Below are positions 1-7,191 of a stretch of 29,374 bases of DNA, piece by piece. The notes below the pieces were generated by a model, which was not told the origin of the DNA, did no database searches, and saw only the letters and a list, made by a program, of their open reading frames with translations. Location of the stretch: positions 29,493 to 58,866 of the forward strand of contig MHPA01000010.1 in NCBI GenBank assembly GCA_001820255.1, in the 5' to 3' direction. Positions within the stretch are counted from its first letter, which is position 1; each line of letters starts with the position of its first letter. This DNA comes from Candidatus Staskawiczbacteria bacterium RIFCSPLOWO2_01_FULL_38_12b (lineage in GTDB: Bacteria > Patescibacteriota > Minisyncoccia > Minisyncoccales > Staskawiczbacteraceae). The translations under genes were made by a program, and so were the position numbers.

Positions 1-158
1 TCGGGCGGCAATGGATTTTTGTAAGAATTTTTTACTTGCCGGCGTACCGGTTTTTTTGGAAGGTTGGTATTTTTATGGTTTCCTTCCAAAGATTTTATGG
101 CATTTTCCACTTTATGAGCCATTTTAGGAGGGATAATATCGTACATTTTTTTAGCCAT
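1..158 (-). CDS. Hypothetical protein, N-terminal part only (cut by window edge)
   Basis: An open frame starts at the ATG at 156-158 on the minus strand and runs off the left end of the window after 52 codons. The protein begins MAKKMYDIIPPKMAHKVENA, is rich in Lys and Pro, and has no visible membrane segment or signal peptide in the part present. There is no Shine-Dalgarno sequence. The start lies about 10 bases after the end of a class A palindrome that separates it from alaS, the same spacing seen at rplE and rplC, which supports this start. I do not recognise the family and assign no function. Confidence 0.6.
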   Translation of the reverse strand, partial: MAKKMYDIIPPKMAHKVENAIKSLEGNHKNTNLPKKPVRRQVKNSYKNPLPP

Positions 159-168
159 AATTTTTTAT

Positions 169-275
169 TGGAGTAATCACGAATATACAAATGAGAAATA
201 ATATACGAATATACAAATCACCACAATTCGTATATTTGTATATTTGAACGTATTTGTATATTTGCGACTACTCCA
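169..275. repeat. Class A intergenic palindrome, copy 1
   Basis: An imperfect inverted repeat with ends TGGAGTAATCACGAATATAC and its near complement at 256-275. The arms are made of words such as CGAATATAC and AAATATAC. It fills the gap between alaS and the next gene. The alaS stop codon (TAG, 268-270) lies inside the terminal GGAGTAG of the repeat. Three more copies are at 12598-12733, 19506-19622 and 26152-26270. Confidence 0.85.
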
Positions 276-2220
276 GAATTGCTTTTATCCTTCGCACTCC
301 TTGACTGGAGGCTTCTTCTTTTATAATCTTAAATGTCCCTAATTCAGATGTATTTTTTACATGGGGACCTCCGCAAAACTCCTTGCTGATTGCGTTTCCC
401 TTTTTATCCTCGATAAAATACACCGATACCATATTACCGTATTTTACACCAAATTCCATTTCGGCTCCAATTTTCTGTGCTTCCTCCAGAGGCAGTTCCC
501 GTTTTACCACATCCAGTCCCTGATGTATTTTTTCATTGACCATATCTTCCAGTTTTTTTATTTCTTCTGCGGTAATCTTTCTATCAAAAGAAAAGTCAAT
601 CCGCAACCTTTCTGAATTTATATTGCTTCCTTTTTGTTTTACCTGTTTGCCGAATAATTCCTGCAAAGCCGCCAATAATAAATGGTGTGCGGTATGAAGT
701 TTTATTGTTTCCGGCTCATCATCCGCCAATCCCCCTTTAAACATTCCGGCCGAAGCCGTGCGGGAAAGCTCCTGGTGTTTTTTAAGCTCTTCATTAAATG
801 ATTTAATAGCCTCATCCTCAAAAATAATACCTCCTAATTCCTCTAATGATAATTCAATGGGAAGTCCATAACTTTGATATAAATAGAATAATTTAACTCC
901 TAATTCCCTCGCTTCCCTTTTCTGATCCGTTCCCTGAGAGTAATTACCCGATGAACCCATGTCATTAACCGAACTTCTGCGTATTTGACCCCACCATTTT
1001 TTGATACCATTTAACTCTTTCAATCCCCTTTCTAAGGTTTCGTTAAATTTCTCTTCTTCTTTTTTTAATTCTTTCCCAATGAATGTAATGTTTTTTTCTA
1101 ATTCAGAATACACATCTTTATAATCCGCAGTAACTATAGTTGCAATTTCTTTTGTCCATTTTTTTTCCGTAATTCCCAATTTCTTGCCAAATCTTATAGC
1201 CCGCCTTACGAGACGTCGCACAATATATCCCTGACCGGTGTTATTGGGGGAAATGCCATCGCCATCACCCATAATAAAAGTGGCGGATTTTATATGATCC
1301 GCAATTACTTCAAAAGATTTTCTATCATCACGGTATCTTTTCCCCGACAACCCTTCAATTTTTTTTATGATATGTAAAAATAAATCCGTTTCAAAAATAT
1401 TATCCAAACCTTCGCTTACCATAGTCATCCGTTCAAGCCCCCCGCCAAAGTCCACATTTTGCTGTTCCAATTTTTCAAAACCTTGTTGGGTTTTTTTATA
1501 TTCAATAAAAACACTGTTTCCAATTTCAATAAATCGCCCGCAGTCGCAATTTACATGGCAAAGCGCACCTTTAAATTCTGAATTTTCATGCTTTTTTAAA
1601 TCAGGTCCCAAATCATAAAAAATTTCGCTGTCCGGCCCGCCGATTTCACCGATGGGCATTTTTTCAGGAGTGCCTGATTTTGACCACCAATTTTTTTTGG
1701 CCGGATAATAAAAAATCCTGCCGTCTTGCATGCCATCATTTTCCGGAAAATCAACATCTTTTGCGTCAATACCGTATGTTTTGAAAACTTGTTTTAAAAT
1801 ATCAACTGATTCAGAATCTTTTGGAACGCCGATAACTTCTTCTCCCCGAAAAACAGTGGCATAAAGCCTGCTGGCATCAATTTTTATTTCATCTATTAAA
1901 AAAGAATATATCCAGGTCAATTGTTCTTTTTTAAAATAGTCCCCGAGTGACCAATTCCCCAGCATTTCAAAAAAAGTATTGTGCCTGCCATCGCCCACTT
2001 CTTCTATATCTTCTGTTCTGAAAGATTTTTGAGAATCAGTTAATCTTGTTCCCTCTGGGTGCTTTTGGCCCAACAAATAAGGCACCAATGGCTGCATTCC
2101 CGAACTTATAAAAAGCGTAGAAGAATCACCTTCGGGAATCAAAGAAGCGCTGGGAATGATTTTATGCCCCCGATCCTTAAAGAAATCCAAAAATTTCCAG
2201 CGTAATTCAGCTGATTTCAT
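268..2220 (-). CDS. alaS: Alanyl-tRNA synthetase, short form
   Basis: Charges tRNA-Ala with alanine in the cytoplasm. The class II catalytic core is at the N-terminus, with HNTFFEMLGNWSLGDYF near residues 80-95 and the arginine-rich motif GQGYIVRRLVRRAIRFG near 330-346. The editing domain has HTAHH (near residue 510) and CGGPH (near residue 615), the four expected zinc ligands. The protein stops at 650 residues, right after the editing domain. It therefore lacks the DHHA1/C-Ala tail that brings most bacterial enzymes to about 870 residues. Short forms of this kind are common in reduced Patescibacteria genomes. Only one ATG fits. The transcript may be leaderless, because a TATGAT box ends six bases before the ATG. 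The last codons lie in a class A palindrome. Confidence 0.96.
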   Translation of the reverse strand: MKSAELRWKFLDFFKDRGHKIIPSASLIPEGDSSTLFISSGMQPLVPYLLGQKHPEGTRLTDSQKSFRTEDIEEVGDGRHNTFFEMLGNWSLGDYFKKEQLTWIYSFLIDEIKIDASRLYATVFRGEEVIGVPKDSESVDILKQVFKTYGIDAKDVDFPENDGMQDGRIFYYPAKKNWWSKSGTPEKMPIGEIGGPDSEIFYDLGPDLKKHENSEFKGALCHVNCDCGRFIEIGNSVFIEYKKTQQGFEKLEQQNVDFGGGLERMTMVSEGLDNIFETDLFLHIIKKIEGLSGKRYRDDRKSFEVIADHIKSATFIMGDGDGISPNNTGQGYIVRRLVRRAIRFGKKLGITEKKWTKEIATIVTADYKDVYSELEKNITFIGKELKKEEEKFNETLERGLKELNGIKKWWGQIRRSSVNDMGSSGNYSQGTDQKREARELGVKLFYLYQSYGLPIELSLEELGGIIFEDEAIKSFNEELKKHQELSRTASAGMFKGGLADDEPETIKLHTAHHLLLAALQELFGKQVKQKGSNINSERLRIDFSFDRKITAEEIKKLEDMVNEKIHQGLDVVKRELPLEEAQKIGAEMEFGVKYGNMVSVYFIEDKKGNAISKEFCGGPHVKNTSELGTFKIIKEEASSQGVRRIKAILE

Positions 2221-2226
2221 GGAATA

Positions 2227-2256
2227 ATCATACTACAAAACATATGTTTTGTACAA
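2227..2256 (-). promoter_or_regulatory. Probable alaS promoter with internal 20 bp palindrome
   Basis: On the minus strand, TATGAT (2227-2232) stands 18 bp after TTGTAC (2251-2256). The predicted transcription start falls at or next to the A of the alaS ATG (2220), which predicts a leaderless mRNA. The spacer is a perfect 20 bp palindrome, TACAAAACATATGTTTTGTA (2234-2253), a shape suited to an operator. The -35 match is weak. Confidence 0.45.
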
Positions 2257-2264
2257 AAAATAAA

Positions 2265-2299
2265 AACCGCTAATACCAAAATAATGGGACTAGGCGGTT
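2265..2299 (-). terminator. Rho-independent terminator after the small gene at 2298-2618
   Basis: On the minus strand an AACCGC/GCGGTT stem is followed by TTTTTATTTTTT. The stem overlaps the stop codon of the small gene, a layout shared with the terminator at 3932-3958. Confidence 0.7.
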
Positions 2300-2618
2300 A
2301 TGAGTTTTTTTTATTTAAGAATATTGGACATTGGTAATATCTTGCGCTTTCAATGACAAATCCATGTTGTGAAAGAACATCAACGACCCATCTTAAACGA
2401 AAACGAACAAGATCGGCATGTATAATACGCAAAGACCAAGTCCCATCATACTGTCGCACAGGCTTACCGGTAAAAATATGACGCCAGAAACACACAAGCA
2501 CCCATTCTTTTGATTCGTCAGTCAAATCCTTCCTCGTCAATTGGTCATCCAAATCTTTAATGCTTTCAGGATTATCAAACTTATCAGGAACCTTAAAACA
2601 CATCTCTACCCAAGCCAT
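2298..2618 (-). CDS. Small protein of unknown function (106 aa)
   Basis: I do not recognise this protein. It begins MAWVEMCFKVPDKF and is rich in Trp, Arg and hydrophobic residues in its second half, with no clear transmembrane helix or metal motif. It has a strong Shine-Dalgarno sequence (AGGAGG, minus strand of 2626-2631), unlike its housekeeping neighbours. That site overlaps a 12 bp palindrome CCTAGTACTAGG (2629-2640), which also contains the stop codon of ykuK. It sits 17 bp after ykuK, so it is probably co-transcribed with tpiA-ykuK. Its own terminator lies at the stop codon. Confidence 0.75.
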   Translation of the reverse strand: MAWVEMCFKVPDKFDNPESIKDLDDQLTRKDLTDESKEWVLVCFWRHIFTGKPVRQYDGTWSLRIIHADLVRFRLRWVVDVLSQHGFVIESARYYQCPIFLNKKNS

Positions 2619-2635
2619 AACACTTCCTCCTAGTA

Positions 2636-3163
2636 CTAGGTATAGCGGTCTGCCACTACCGAAGCGGCAAACGATTGCGGTTTTATTTTGGGTTCAAATC
2701 CATTGGCCCTTATTAATCCTGTCACTTCTTTTACCATTTCTTTGGTTTTGCCTTGCTCGCCCACGTCGGCATGGATATAGGCAAATTGATAGTTAAAAGC
2801 GGGCCGGCTTTTTCCAAATTCTTTTTCCAACGTTTCGCGCAAGGTTAATGCTAACTCGCAGGACAAATAGACTTCTTGTAAAATCCGCTGCTTCCAATTT
2901 ATGTGCATAAATCTTTTAAGATAGGCATCCGGATAGTGCATTTTTTTTAAAAAAAACCGGCCGCCGGATCCGGTGCGCAATACCACAATAGCAATCGGGA
3001 AAAACGGCTTGTCACTTGAAGGCGAATCACACCCAACCACGATGTCATAAAAAAATTCCGGCTGAGCCGAAATGTAGTCATAAATTTCTTTTATTACTTC
3101 TTTAAATTCCATATTGCCCTTACTGGGGCTGAAAAATTGGCCGGTTTGGATTTGGTTACTCAT
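2636..3163 (-). CDS. YkuK/DUF458 family RNase H-like protein
   Basis: 175 residues that match the YkuK (DUF458) family, a ribonuclease H-like fold of unknown cellular role. The pattern is FFSPSKGNMEFKEV near the N-terminus, then YDIVVGCDSPSSD (acidic residue on the first strand), the central RTGSGGRFFLKK, IHADVGEQGKTKEMVKEV near residue 130, and a C-terminal KPQSFAASVVADRYT. The conserved acidic residues sit where an RNase H-like fold has its metal site. I infer nuclease-like chemistry only from that fold. Its ATG overlaps the tpiA stop by four bases (ATGA), so the two genes are translationally coupled. No Shine-Dalgarno sequence is visible. Confidence 0.85.
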   Translation of the reverse strand: MSNQIQTGQFFSPSKGNMEFKEVIKEIYDYISAQPEFFYDIVVGCDSPSSDKPFFPIAIVVLRTGSGGRFFLKKMHYPDAYLKRFMHINWKQRILQEVYLSCELALTLRETLEKEFGKSRPAFNYQFAYIHADVGEQGKTKEMVKEVTGLIRANGFEPKIKPQSFAASVVADRYT

Positions 3164-3897
3164 ATTGATTTAATGATACTGATAAATTCTTGTGCGTCAA
3201 GCGAAGCTCCCCCAACCAACAAACCACTAACGCCGCCTCCTTTAATATATTCTGCCGAATTTTTACTATTAACACTGCCGCCATATAACATTTTCATGTC
3301 ATCAGCCAGTTCCCGATTATACATATTTGAAATAATTTTTCTTATTAACAGCATTGATTTTAATGTTTCATCAACCGAACAGTTTTGCCCGGTGCCAATG
3401 GCCCAAACTGGCTCGTAAGCTATAACTAATTTTGAATTTTGAATTTCGAATTTTGAAACTCCGTGCAATCCTTCGGTGATTTGTCTTTCTAGCACTTCTG
3501 ACTTTTTTTCTGCCCGGTTTTCTTCAAGTGTTTCGCCAATACAAAAAATAGGATTTATATCTCTGTCCAGCGCTTTTTTGATTTTTTTATTAATTTGTTC
3601 ATTAGTTTCGCCAAAATACTTCCGGCGCTCTGAATGGCCGATAATCACATATTTTATTTTTAAATCTTTCAGTTGGGCTGCACAAATTTCTCCCGTAAAA
3701 GCTCCCTTTTCTTCCCAAAAAATATTTTGCGCTCCAAGCGGCAAGCCTTTTAACAAAGGTAAATATACAAACGGCGGACAAATTACTATATCTGTATTTT
3801 TATTTTTTGCTCCCTTTTTCACTGCATCAAAAAGCTTTTTAGCTTCTTTAGCGGTTTGGGGATTCATTTTCCAATTTGCTACTATTAACGTCTTCAT
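3160..3897 (-). CDS. tpiA: Triosephosphate isomerase
   Basis: Interconverts dihydroxyacetone phosphate and glyceraldehyde 3-phosphate in glycolysis. The 245-residue length is normal. The active-site residues are present: Lys10 in ANWKMN, His88 in IIGHSERR, Glu162 in AYEPVWAIGTG, plus the phosphate-binding YGGSVN (205-210) and GLLVGGASL near residue 227. It is the first gene of tpiA-ykuK and the small gene at 2298. A TAGAAT box ends six bases before the ATG, the same spacing as at alaS, so a leaderless start is possible, though the -35 region is poor. Confidence 0.97.
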   Translation of the reverse strand: MKTLIVANWKMNPQTAKEAKKLFDAVKKGAKNKNTDIVICPPFVYLPLLKGLPLGAQNIFWEEKGAFTGEICAAQLKDLKIKYVIIGHSERRKYFGETNEQINKKIKKALDRDINPIFCIGETLEENRAEKKSEVLERQITEGLHGVSKFEIQNSKLVIAYEPVWAIGTGQNCSVDETLKSMLLIRKIISNMYNRELADDMKMLYGGSVNSKNSAEYIKGGGVSGLLVGGASLDAQEFISIIKSI

Positions 3898-3931
3898 AGG
3901 TTTATTCTACCAAAACTTTTCTAAATAAAAA

Positions 3932-3958
3932 AGCCCTTTAGAATTAACTCGCAGGGCT
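3932..3958 (-). terminator. Rho-independent terminator after the small gene at 3957-4328
   Basis: On the minus strand AGCCCT and AGGGCT pair and are followed by TTTTTTAT. The stem begins in the stop codon of the upstream small gene. Confidence 0.7.
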
Positions 3959-4328
3959 ACAAAGACATTGGTTCACCAAGGATTCTTTTAATTGTTTCTT
4001 TCATTATTCGAAAAGAATCGCCTTGATAAACAAAGCCAGAAAAATAACTGGCATGGATAAATATTTCTTTCGGACTCCACGCTCTTTTCCACTGAAAATA
4101 CATACTAAGATGGAGGTGGTACATATAAAATTGTTTGCCCCTAAAGAAATCAAACCCTTCCTTTTCTCTGTCAAAAAGAGGTTTTTGATTATCATTTTTG
4201 GTAAACGCTTCAAAAAGGTTTGAAGCAAGTTCCCAGATTTCGTCATCTGATGCGTCATCGCAATCAATTCTACAAAAAGCACAATAAGCACTAAAATGAG
4301 ATCCAAAAGAGTACGAAAACTTTCCCAT
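3957..4328 (-). CDS. Small protein of unknown function (123 aa)
   Basis: I do not recognise this protein. It starts MGKFSYSFGSHFSAYCAFCR, is rich in Phe, Tyr and Trp, and has an acidic stretch (DCDDASDDEIWELASNLFEAF) near residues 23-43. There is one CAFC pair but no second Cys pair, so a zinc ribbon is unlikely. It has a good Shine-Dalgarno sequence (AAGGGAG) about 8 bases before the ATG, its own promoter (4354-4382) and its own terminator (3932-3958). It is therefore a free-standing unit between map and tpiA. Confidence 0.75.
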   Translation of the reverse strand: MGKFSYSFGSHFSAYCAFCRIDCDDASDDEIWELASNLFEAFTKNDNQKPLFDREKEGFDFFRGKQFYMYHLHLSMYFQWKRAWSPKEIFIHASYFSGFVYQGDSFRIMKETIKRILGEPMSL

Positions 4329-4353
4329 ATTTCAATCTCCCTTCTTTCTAGTT

Positions 4354-4382
4354 ATCAAAGAACAACACTACAGCTGTGTCAA
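4354..4382 (-). promoter_or_regulatory. Promoter of the small gene 3957-4328, inside the end of map
   Basis: TTGACA (minus strand of 4377-4382) is 17 bp from TTTGAT (4354-4359). The -35 box lies in the last codons of map (Val-Leu-Thr-Gln-Leu), so the map C-terminus doubles as promoter DNA. Confidence 0.55.
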
Positions 4383-5114
4383 CACTCTGCACCCATCTCT
4401 GGTAATCGCAAGGGTATGTTCAAAATGCGCCGCCAACGAACCATCTTTGGTGGCAAAACCATAGCCGTCATCGGATCTTTTTAAGTTGTAATCGCCCATG
4501 GTCACCATCGGTTCTATGCAAATAACCATGCCTTCTTTTAAAGTAATTCCCGTAGCGCGTTTGCCAAAATTAGGCACGTATGGATCTTCATGCACCTTTT
4601 TTCCAATACCGTGACCATATAAAGTTCTTACCACGCCAAAACCCTGGTCTTCAATATGCCTTTGAATAGTATTGCCAATATCGCCGGTCATCACGCCATC
4701 CCTTGCTTTTTTAATGCCCAAGCGCAACGCTTTTTCGGTTACTTTTAATAACCGTTTTGCTTCAAACGAAATTTGGCCAACGCCAACCGTTAGCGCCATA
4801 TCGGTATTATAGCCTTTATACAAAACCCCAAAATCAAGACCCACAATGTCGCCCTCTTTAAGCGGCGTGTTGGACGGGTATCCGTGCACCACATTGTCGT
4901 TTACCGAAGCGCACAACGAATAAGGAAATTTTTGATACCCTTTAAACGCCGGTTTTGCCCCTTGGCGCACAATAAAAGCTTCGGCGGCTTTGTCCAGTTC
5001 CATGGTGGTAATACCAGGCTCTACCATAGCTTCTATATGCTTTAAAGCCCCAGCCAGTATCTTACCGCCTTCAGCCATTACCTCGATTTCTTCTTGTGAT
5101 TTTATGATAATCAT
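4368..5114 (-). CDS. map: Methionine aminopeptidase, type I
   Basis: Removes the initiator methionine from new proteins. At 248 residues it has the normal type I length without an N-terminal extension. The five dinuclear-metal ligands are present: Asp94 (GLDFGV), Asp105 (NTDMALT), His168 (GHGIG), Glu201 (CIEPM) and Glu232 (FEHT). The catalytic His78 is in NVVHGYP. It follows adk, the usual spc-operon order. The 137 bp gap to adk is a class C palindrome and there is no Shine-Dalgarno sequence. Confidence 0.97.
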   Translation of the reverse strand: MIIIKSQEEIEVMAEGGKILAGALKHIEAMVEPGITTMELDKAAEAFIVRQGAKPAFKGYQKFPYSLCASVNDNVVHGYPSNTPLKEGDIVGLDFGVLYKGYNTDMALTVGVGQISFEAKRLLKVTEKALRLGIKKARDGVMTGDIGNTIQRHIEDQGFGVVRTLYGHGIGKKVHEDPYVPNFGKRATGITLKEGMVICIEPMVTMGDYNLKRSDDGYGFATKDGSLAAHFEHTLAITRDGCRVLTQL

Positions 5115-5115
5115 G

Positions 5116-5240
5116 CCAAATTACAAATTCAAAATTACAAGCTCCAAATAAACCACAAATTACAATACACTAAATTTCAAACACGTTTTGGATTTGGAGC
5201 TTTGAAAATTGTAATTTATTTGGAACTTATAATTTGTTAT
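5116..5240. repeat. Class C intergenic palindrome (adk/map)
   Basis: An imperfect inverted repeat whose left arm uses words such as AAATTACAAATTCAAAATTA and whose right arm is the rough complement, around a core near AACACGTTTT (about 5180). It fills the gap from the adk stop to the map start. Confidence 0.75.
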
Positions 5241-5251
5241 TTTGGGATTTA

Positions 5252-5962
5252 CTATTTTATCTTTGATAAAATAACTTCATGTACTTTTGCCACACTTCCC
5301 TCTCCGCTTATTTTATTTACATTAAAGCCTTCTTTTTTAAAATACTCAAACAACGGCAACGTCCGTTCTTTATATTGGATCAATCTGGTTTTAATGGTTT
5401 CCGGATCATCTAAATCTTTTCTGTTAGCCAACACTGATCCGTCCAATGGGCAAATGCTTAATGTTTTTGTTTCATCATTAAATAAAATAGAGTGGCGCAT
5501 CAGTTCGCAGATTTTGCGGTGGGTATTGCGGAAAGTAGTCACTTCGGCTGAAATTTCAATCAACACAATATGAATATTCTCTTTTCCATAGAGATCTTTT
5601 AAAAGAGGCATTTCTCGTTCGGCTTCGTACACCGTCCTTGGCGAACCGGATAAAATAATATTATCGCCATCATCATGCAACCGTTTTAATTCTTTTAAAG
5701 TAAGGTAGGTCACCCATGGCGGGCTGCATAATTCCCCCCGTTTCCAAATTTCTTTTTCGTTTAATACGTCAAACTTTTCGCCTTCAATTTCCACAAAACG
5801 TTCGAGCGCATCAGCCGGCATCTCTTGGGCATTTTTAAATTCCTTTTCCAGCATTTTGCTTGTTTCAAACAAATACAGCCCCATCTTTTCAGATAGAAGC
5901 TCAGATTGGGTTCCCTTTCCCGCCCCAGGAGGGCCGAATAAAATAATAACTTGTTTTGACAT
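5252..5962 (-). CDS. adk: Adenylate kinase
   Basis: Catalyses ATP + AMP to 2 ADP. The P-loop GPPGAGKGTQ is at residues 10-19 and the C-terminal nucleotide-binding stretch includes KTRLIQY near residue 200. At 236 residues it is longer than the usual 215-220. The AMP site near residue 35 reads ETSKMLEKEF, not the usual GDMLR. The lid has neither the four-Cys zinc site nor the common RRVHPSSGR-type sequence, only ICPLDGSVLANRKDL, so the enzyme is divergent. It heads adk-map and lies downstream of secY, separated by the Cas2-like gene and an antisense cassette. Confidence 0.9.
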   Translation of the reverse strand: MSKQVIILFGPPGAGKGTQSELLSEKMGLYLFETSKMLEKEFKNAQEMPADALERFVEIEGEKFDVLNEKEIWKRGELCSPPWVTYLTLKELKRLHDDGDNIILSGSPRTVYEAEREMPLLKDLYGKENIHIVLIEISAEVTTFRNTHRKICELMRHSILFNDETKTLSICPLDGSVLANRKDLDDPETIKTRLIQYKERTLPLFEYFKKEGFNVNKISGEGSVAKVHEVILSKIK

Positions 5963-5970
5963 TTTTTGAC

Positions 5971-6025
5971 AAAAAATGGCACCGAGTATTCAACACATTG
6001 AATGCTTGGTTGCTCAATTTTTTCT
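5971..6025. repeat. Class F hairpin, copy 1 (upstream of adk)
   Basis: Contains ACCGAGTATTCAA and TTGAATGCTTGGT as arms of a 13 bp stem around a 4-base loop (5981-6010), flanked by A- and T-rich outer arms. Related hairpins are at 11658-11726 and 27252-27310, each just upstream of a gene start. Confidence 0.7.
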
Positions 6026-6058
6026 TTATATTACCAAAACTATTGGATTATTAAAATA

Positions 6059-6086
6059 TTGACAACTTAATTAATAGATGTATAAT
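6059..6086 (+). promoter_or_regulatory. Consensus sigma70-type promoter of cassette 6129-6368
   Basis: Perfect TTGACA (6059-6064), 16 bp spacer and perfect TATAAT (6081-6086). It faces away from adk. It shows that translation must begin downstream of 6093, which rules out the upstream in-frame ATG at 6078. Confidence 0.85.
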
Positions 6087-6128
6087 TACTATGTGAAGTT
6101 TCATTACTCTTTGGAGAATGGAGAGAAA

Positions 6129-6368
6129 ATGTTAAGGTTAAGCTGTGAACGCATAACTGAAATTTTTCAGCTTTTCAAAAAGTGGGTGGAAGAAAATTTT
6201 CCATTAGAATCTACTGACATGCCGTGGAGACAAATAGCCCAAAATATTGGCGTTGGCGAGGAAGAATTTCGTACATGGCTTTGTCAAGTAAAAGATCAGG
6301 AAGAATTTCGTAAATGGACTGGCCAAATGATGTCATCATATTACAAACCAAAACCATCGAGTAATTAG
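6129..6368 (+). CDS. Small cassette protein, possible helix-turn-helix (79 aa)
   Basis: Plus-strand gene antisense to the flanking operons. I chose the ATG at 6129 because an in-frame ATG at 6078 overlaps the promoter, and because GGAG (6120-6123) lies five bases before 6129. The protein begins MLRLSCERITEIFQLFKKW. Its middle (PWRQIAQNIGVGEEEFRTWL, residues 34-53) resembles a helix-turn-helix in spacing, but I cannot name a family. The family is unknown. Own promoter and terminator make it a self-contained unit. Confidence 0.75.
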   Translation: MLRLSCERITEIFQLFKKWVEENFPLESTDMPWRQIAQNIGVGEEEFRTWLCQVKDQEEFRKWTGQMMSSYYKPKPSSN

Positions 6369-6376
6369 AAACCAAA

Positions 6377-6407
6377 AGCCCCGACGAAAGACGAGGCCTT
6401 TTTTTAC
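6377..6407 (+). terminator. Terminator of cassette 6129-6368
   Basis: A stem built from GCCCCGAC and GACGAGGC around GAAA (two mismatches), followed by a run of T, nine bases after the stop codon. Confidence 0.75.
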
Positions 6408-6456
6408 AAAAAAACTAAAATTTAAAATCAAACCCATAATTAAATTCATACAAACC

Positions 6457-6494
6457 TATAGTATACTTTTCAAAGCTTTGAAAAATACACTATA
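6457..6494. repeat. 38 bp palindrome downstream of the Cas2-like gene
   Basis: Arms TATAGTATACTTTTCAAAG and CTTTGAAAAATACACTATA meet at an AAAGCTTT centre, with two mismatches in 19 pairs. It shares the 14-base core CTTTTCAAAGCTTT and most of the arms with the palindrome at 7083-7116 on the other side of the gene. Confidence 0.9.
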
Positions 6495-6518
6495 AGTTTA
6501 TTTTACAGTTATTTGAGT

Positions 6519-7052
6519 TTATAACTCCTCAATAAGAAATATCTTAACGTAGTTTTCCAGAGAGTATGTTTGTAATAACTTTTCTGTTTTATCTGAAACA
6601 TCGTAGGGGGTAACCCAGACGCTTTGCTGGAATAGTTTGTACCCTAAATTTTGCAAAATACTCCTCAATAAATCTCTTGCTTTTTGATGTTTTTGAGGAA
6701 GATCAAAGGCGATCATTATCCATTTACCATCTTTTCTCCTTTTCTTTTCCTGGATTTTAAAACTTACTTTGAGGACTTTATCAAATCCCCGCTTTGTAAG
6801 CATTATTGCTTTTTTATTTTGTAAATTTTTAACTTTTATATAATTACTTTTCTTTAAATGATATATTAATTGATTAAAATCTCTAATCTTTCTATCTTTT
6901 TTATATTTTCTAATAACTGGATTATTATTACCAAACAGAATATTGATTTGCTGGTATTTATTGCTCAACAAAAAATCTACTACGTTATCGGTAGCATCTA
7001 AAAGAGGATATATTATATCCAAAAGAAATTGATCAGTAATCGGGATTTTCAC
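6519..7052 (-). CDS. PaaX-like regulator: winged helix plus Cas2-like domain
   Basis: 177 residues. The N-terminal half (about 1-95) looks like a winged helix, ending in IMLTKRGFDKVLK. The C-terminal half (about 108-177) is a Cas2-like ferredoxin fold of the PaaX type: DGKWIMIAFDLPQKHQKARDLLRSIL, then LGYKLFQQSVWVTPYDV. Proteins of this type are often labelled Cas2 in Patescibacteria genomes. The Asp in AFDLP is where Cas2 has its metal residue. With no cas1 and no CRISPR array here, a regulator or DNA-binding role is more likely than spacer acquisition. Matching palindromes flank the gene (6457-6494, 7083-7116). The upstream copy overlaps the promoter region, so autoregulation is a fair inference. 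It sits between secY and adk, where no such gene is normally found. Confidence 0.8.
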   Translation of the reverse strand: MKIPITDQFLLDIIYPLLDATDNVVDFLLSNKYQQINILFGNNNPVIRKYKKDRKIRDFNQLIYHLKKSNYIKVKNLQNKKAIMLTKRGFDKVLKVSFKIQEKKRRKDGKWIMIAFDLPQKHQKARDLLRSILQNLGYKLFQQSVWVTPYDVSDKTEKLLQTYSLENYVKIFLIEEL

Positions 7053-7082
7053 TTTTTAAAAAATATATTACTTACTACACTA

Positions 7083-7116
7083 TAGCATACTTTTCAAAGC
7101 TTTGAAAAGTATGCTA
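7083..7116. repeat. 34 bp perfect palindrome upstream of the Cas2-like gene
   Basis: Perfect arms TAGCATACTTTTCAAAG (7083-7099) and CTTTGAAAAGTATGCTA (7100-7116) with no loop. It ends 30 bp before the ATG of the Cas2-like gene. On the minus strand its edge forms TATAGT, usable as a -10 box. It could be an operator, a terminal repeat, or both. Confidence 0.92.
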
Positions 7117-7124
7117 CTTTTTAA

Positions 7125-7163
7125 GAAATTAAAAACCCGGCTTCTTGCCGGGTTTTTAATTTC
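7125..7163. terminator. Bidirectional terminator after secY
   Basis: Perfect 17 bp arms (7125-7141 and 7147-7163) with a GC-rich top ACCCGGC/GCCGGGT, a 5-base loop, and A/T runs on both sides, so it can work on either strand. It probably ends the S10-spc transcript after secY. Confidence 0.9.
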
Positions 7164-7191
7164 TATGTTCTATATTTCTAGTTTCTATTTT

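Noticed and set aside
169..275. Class A palindrome as a rho-independent terminator of alaS
   Set aside because: The arms are long and AT-rich without a T-run, and the same element lies inside operons that must be read through.
2680..2700. TTCAAATCC motif suggesting a tRNA T-arm
   Set aside because: It is inside the ykuK coding region and no acceptor or anticodon arms can be built around it.
6078..6128. Upstream in-frame ATG as start of the cassette gene ending at 6368
   Set aside because: It overlaps the -10 box TATAAT, so it would lie upstream of the transcript start. The ATG at 6129 has a Shine-Dalgarno sequence.
6519..7052. Cas2 of a CRISPR-Cas adaptation module
   Set aside because: No cas1, other cas gene or repeat-spacer array is visible, and the protein has an N-terminal winged helix like PaaX. 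A regulator is more likely.
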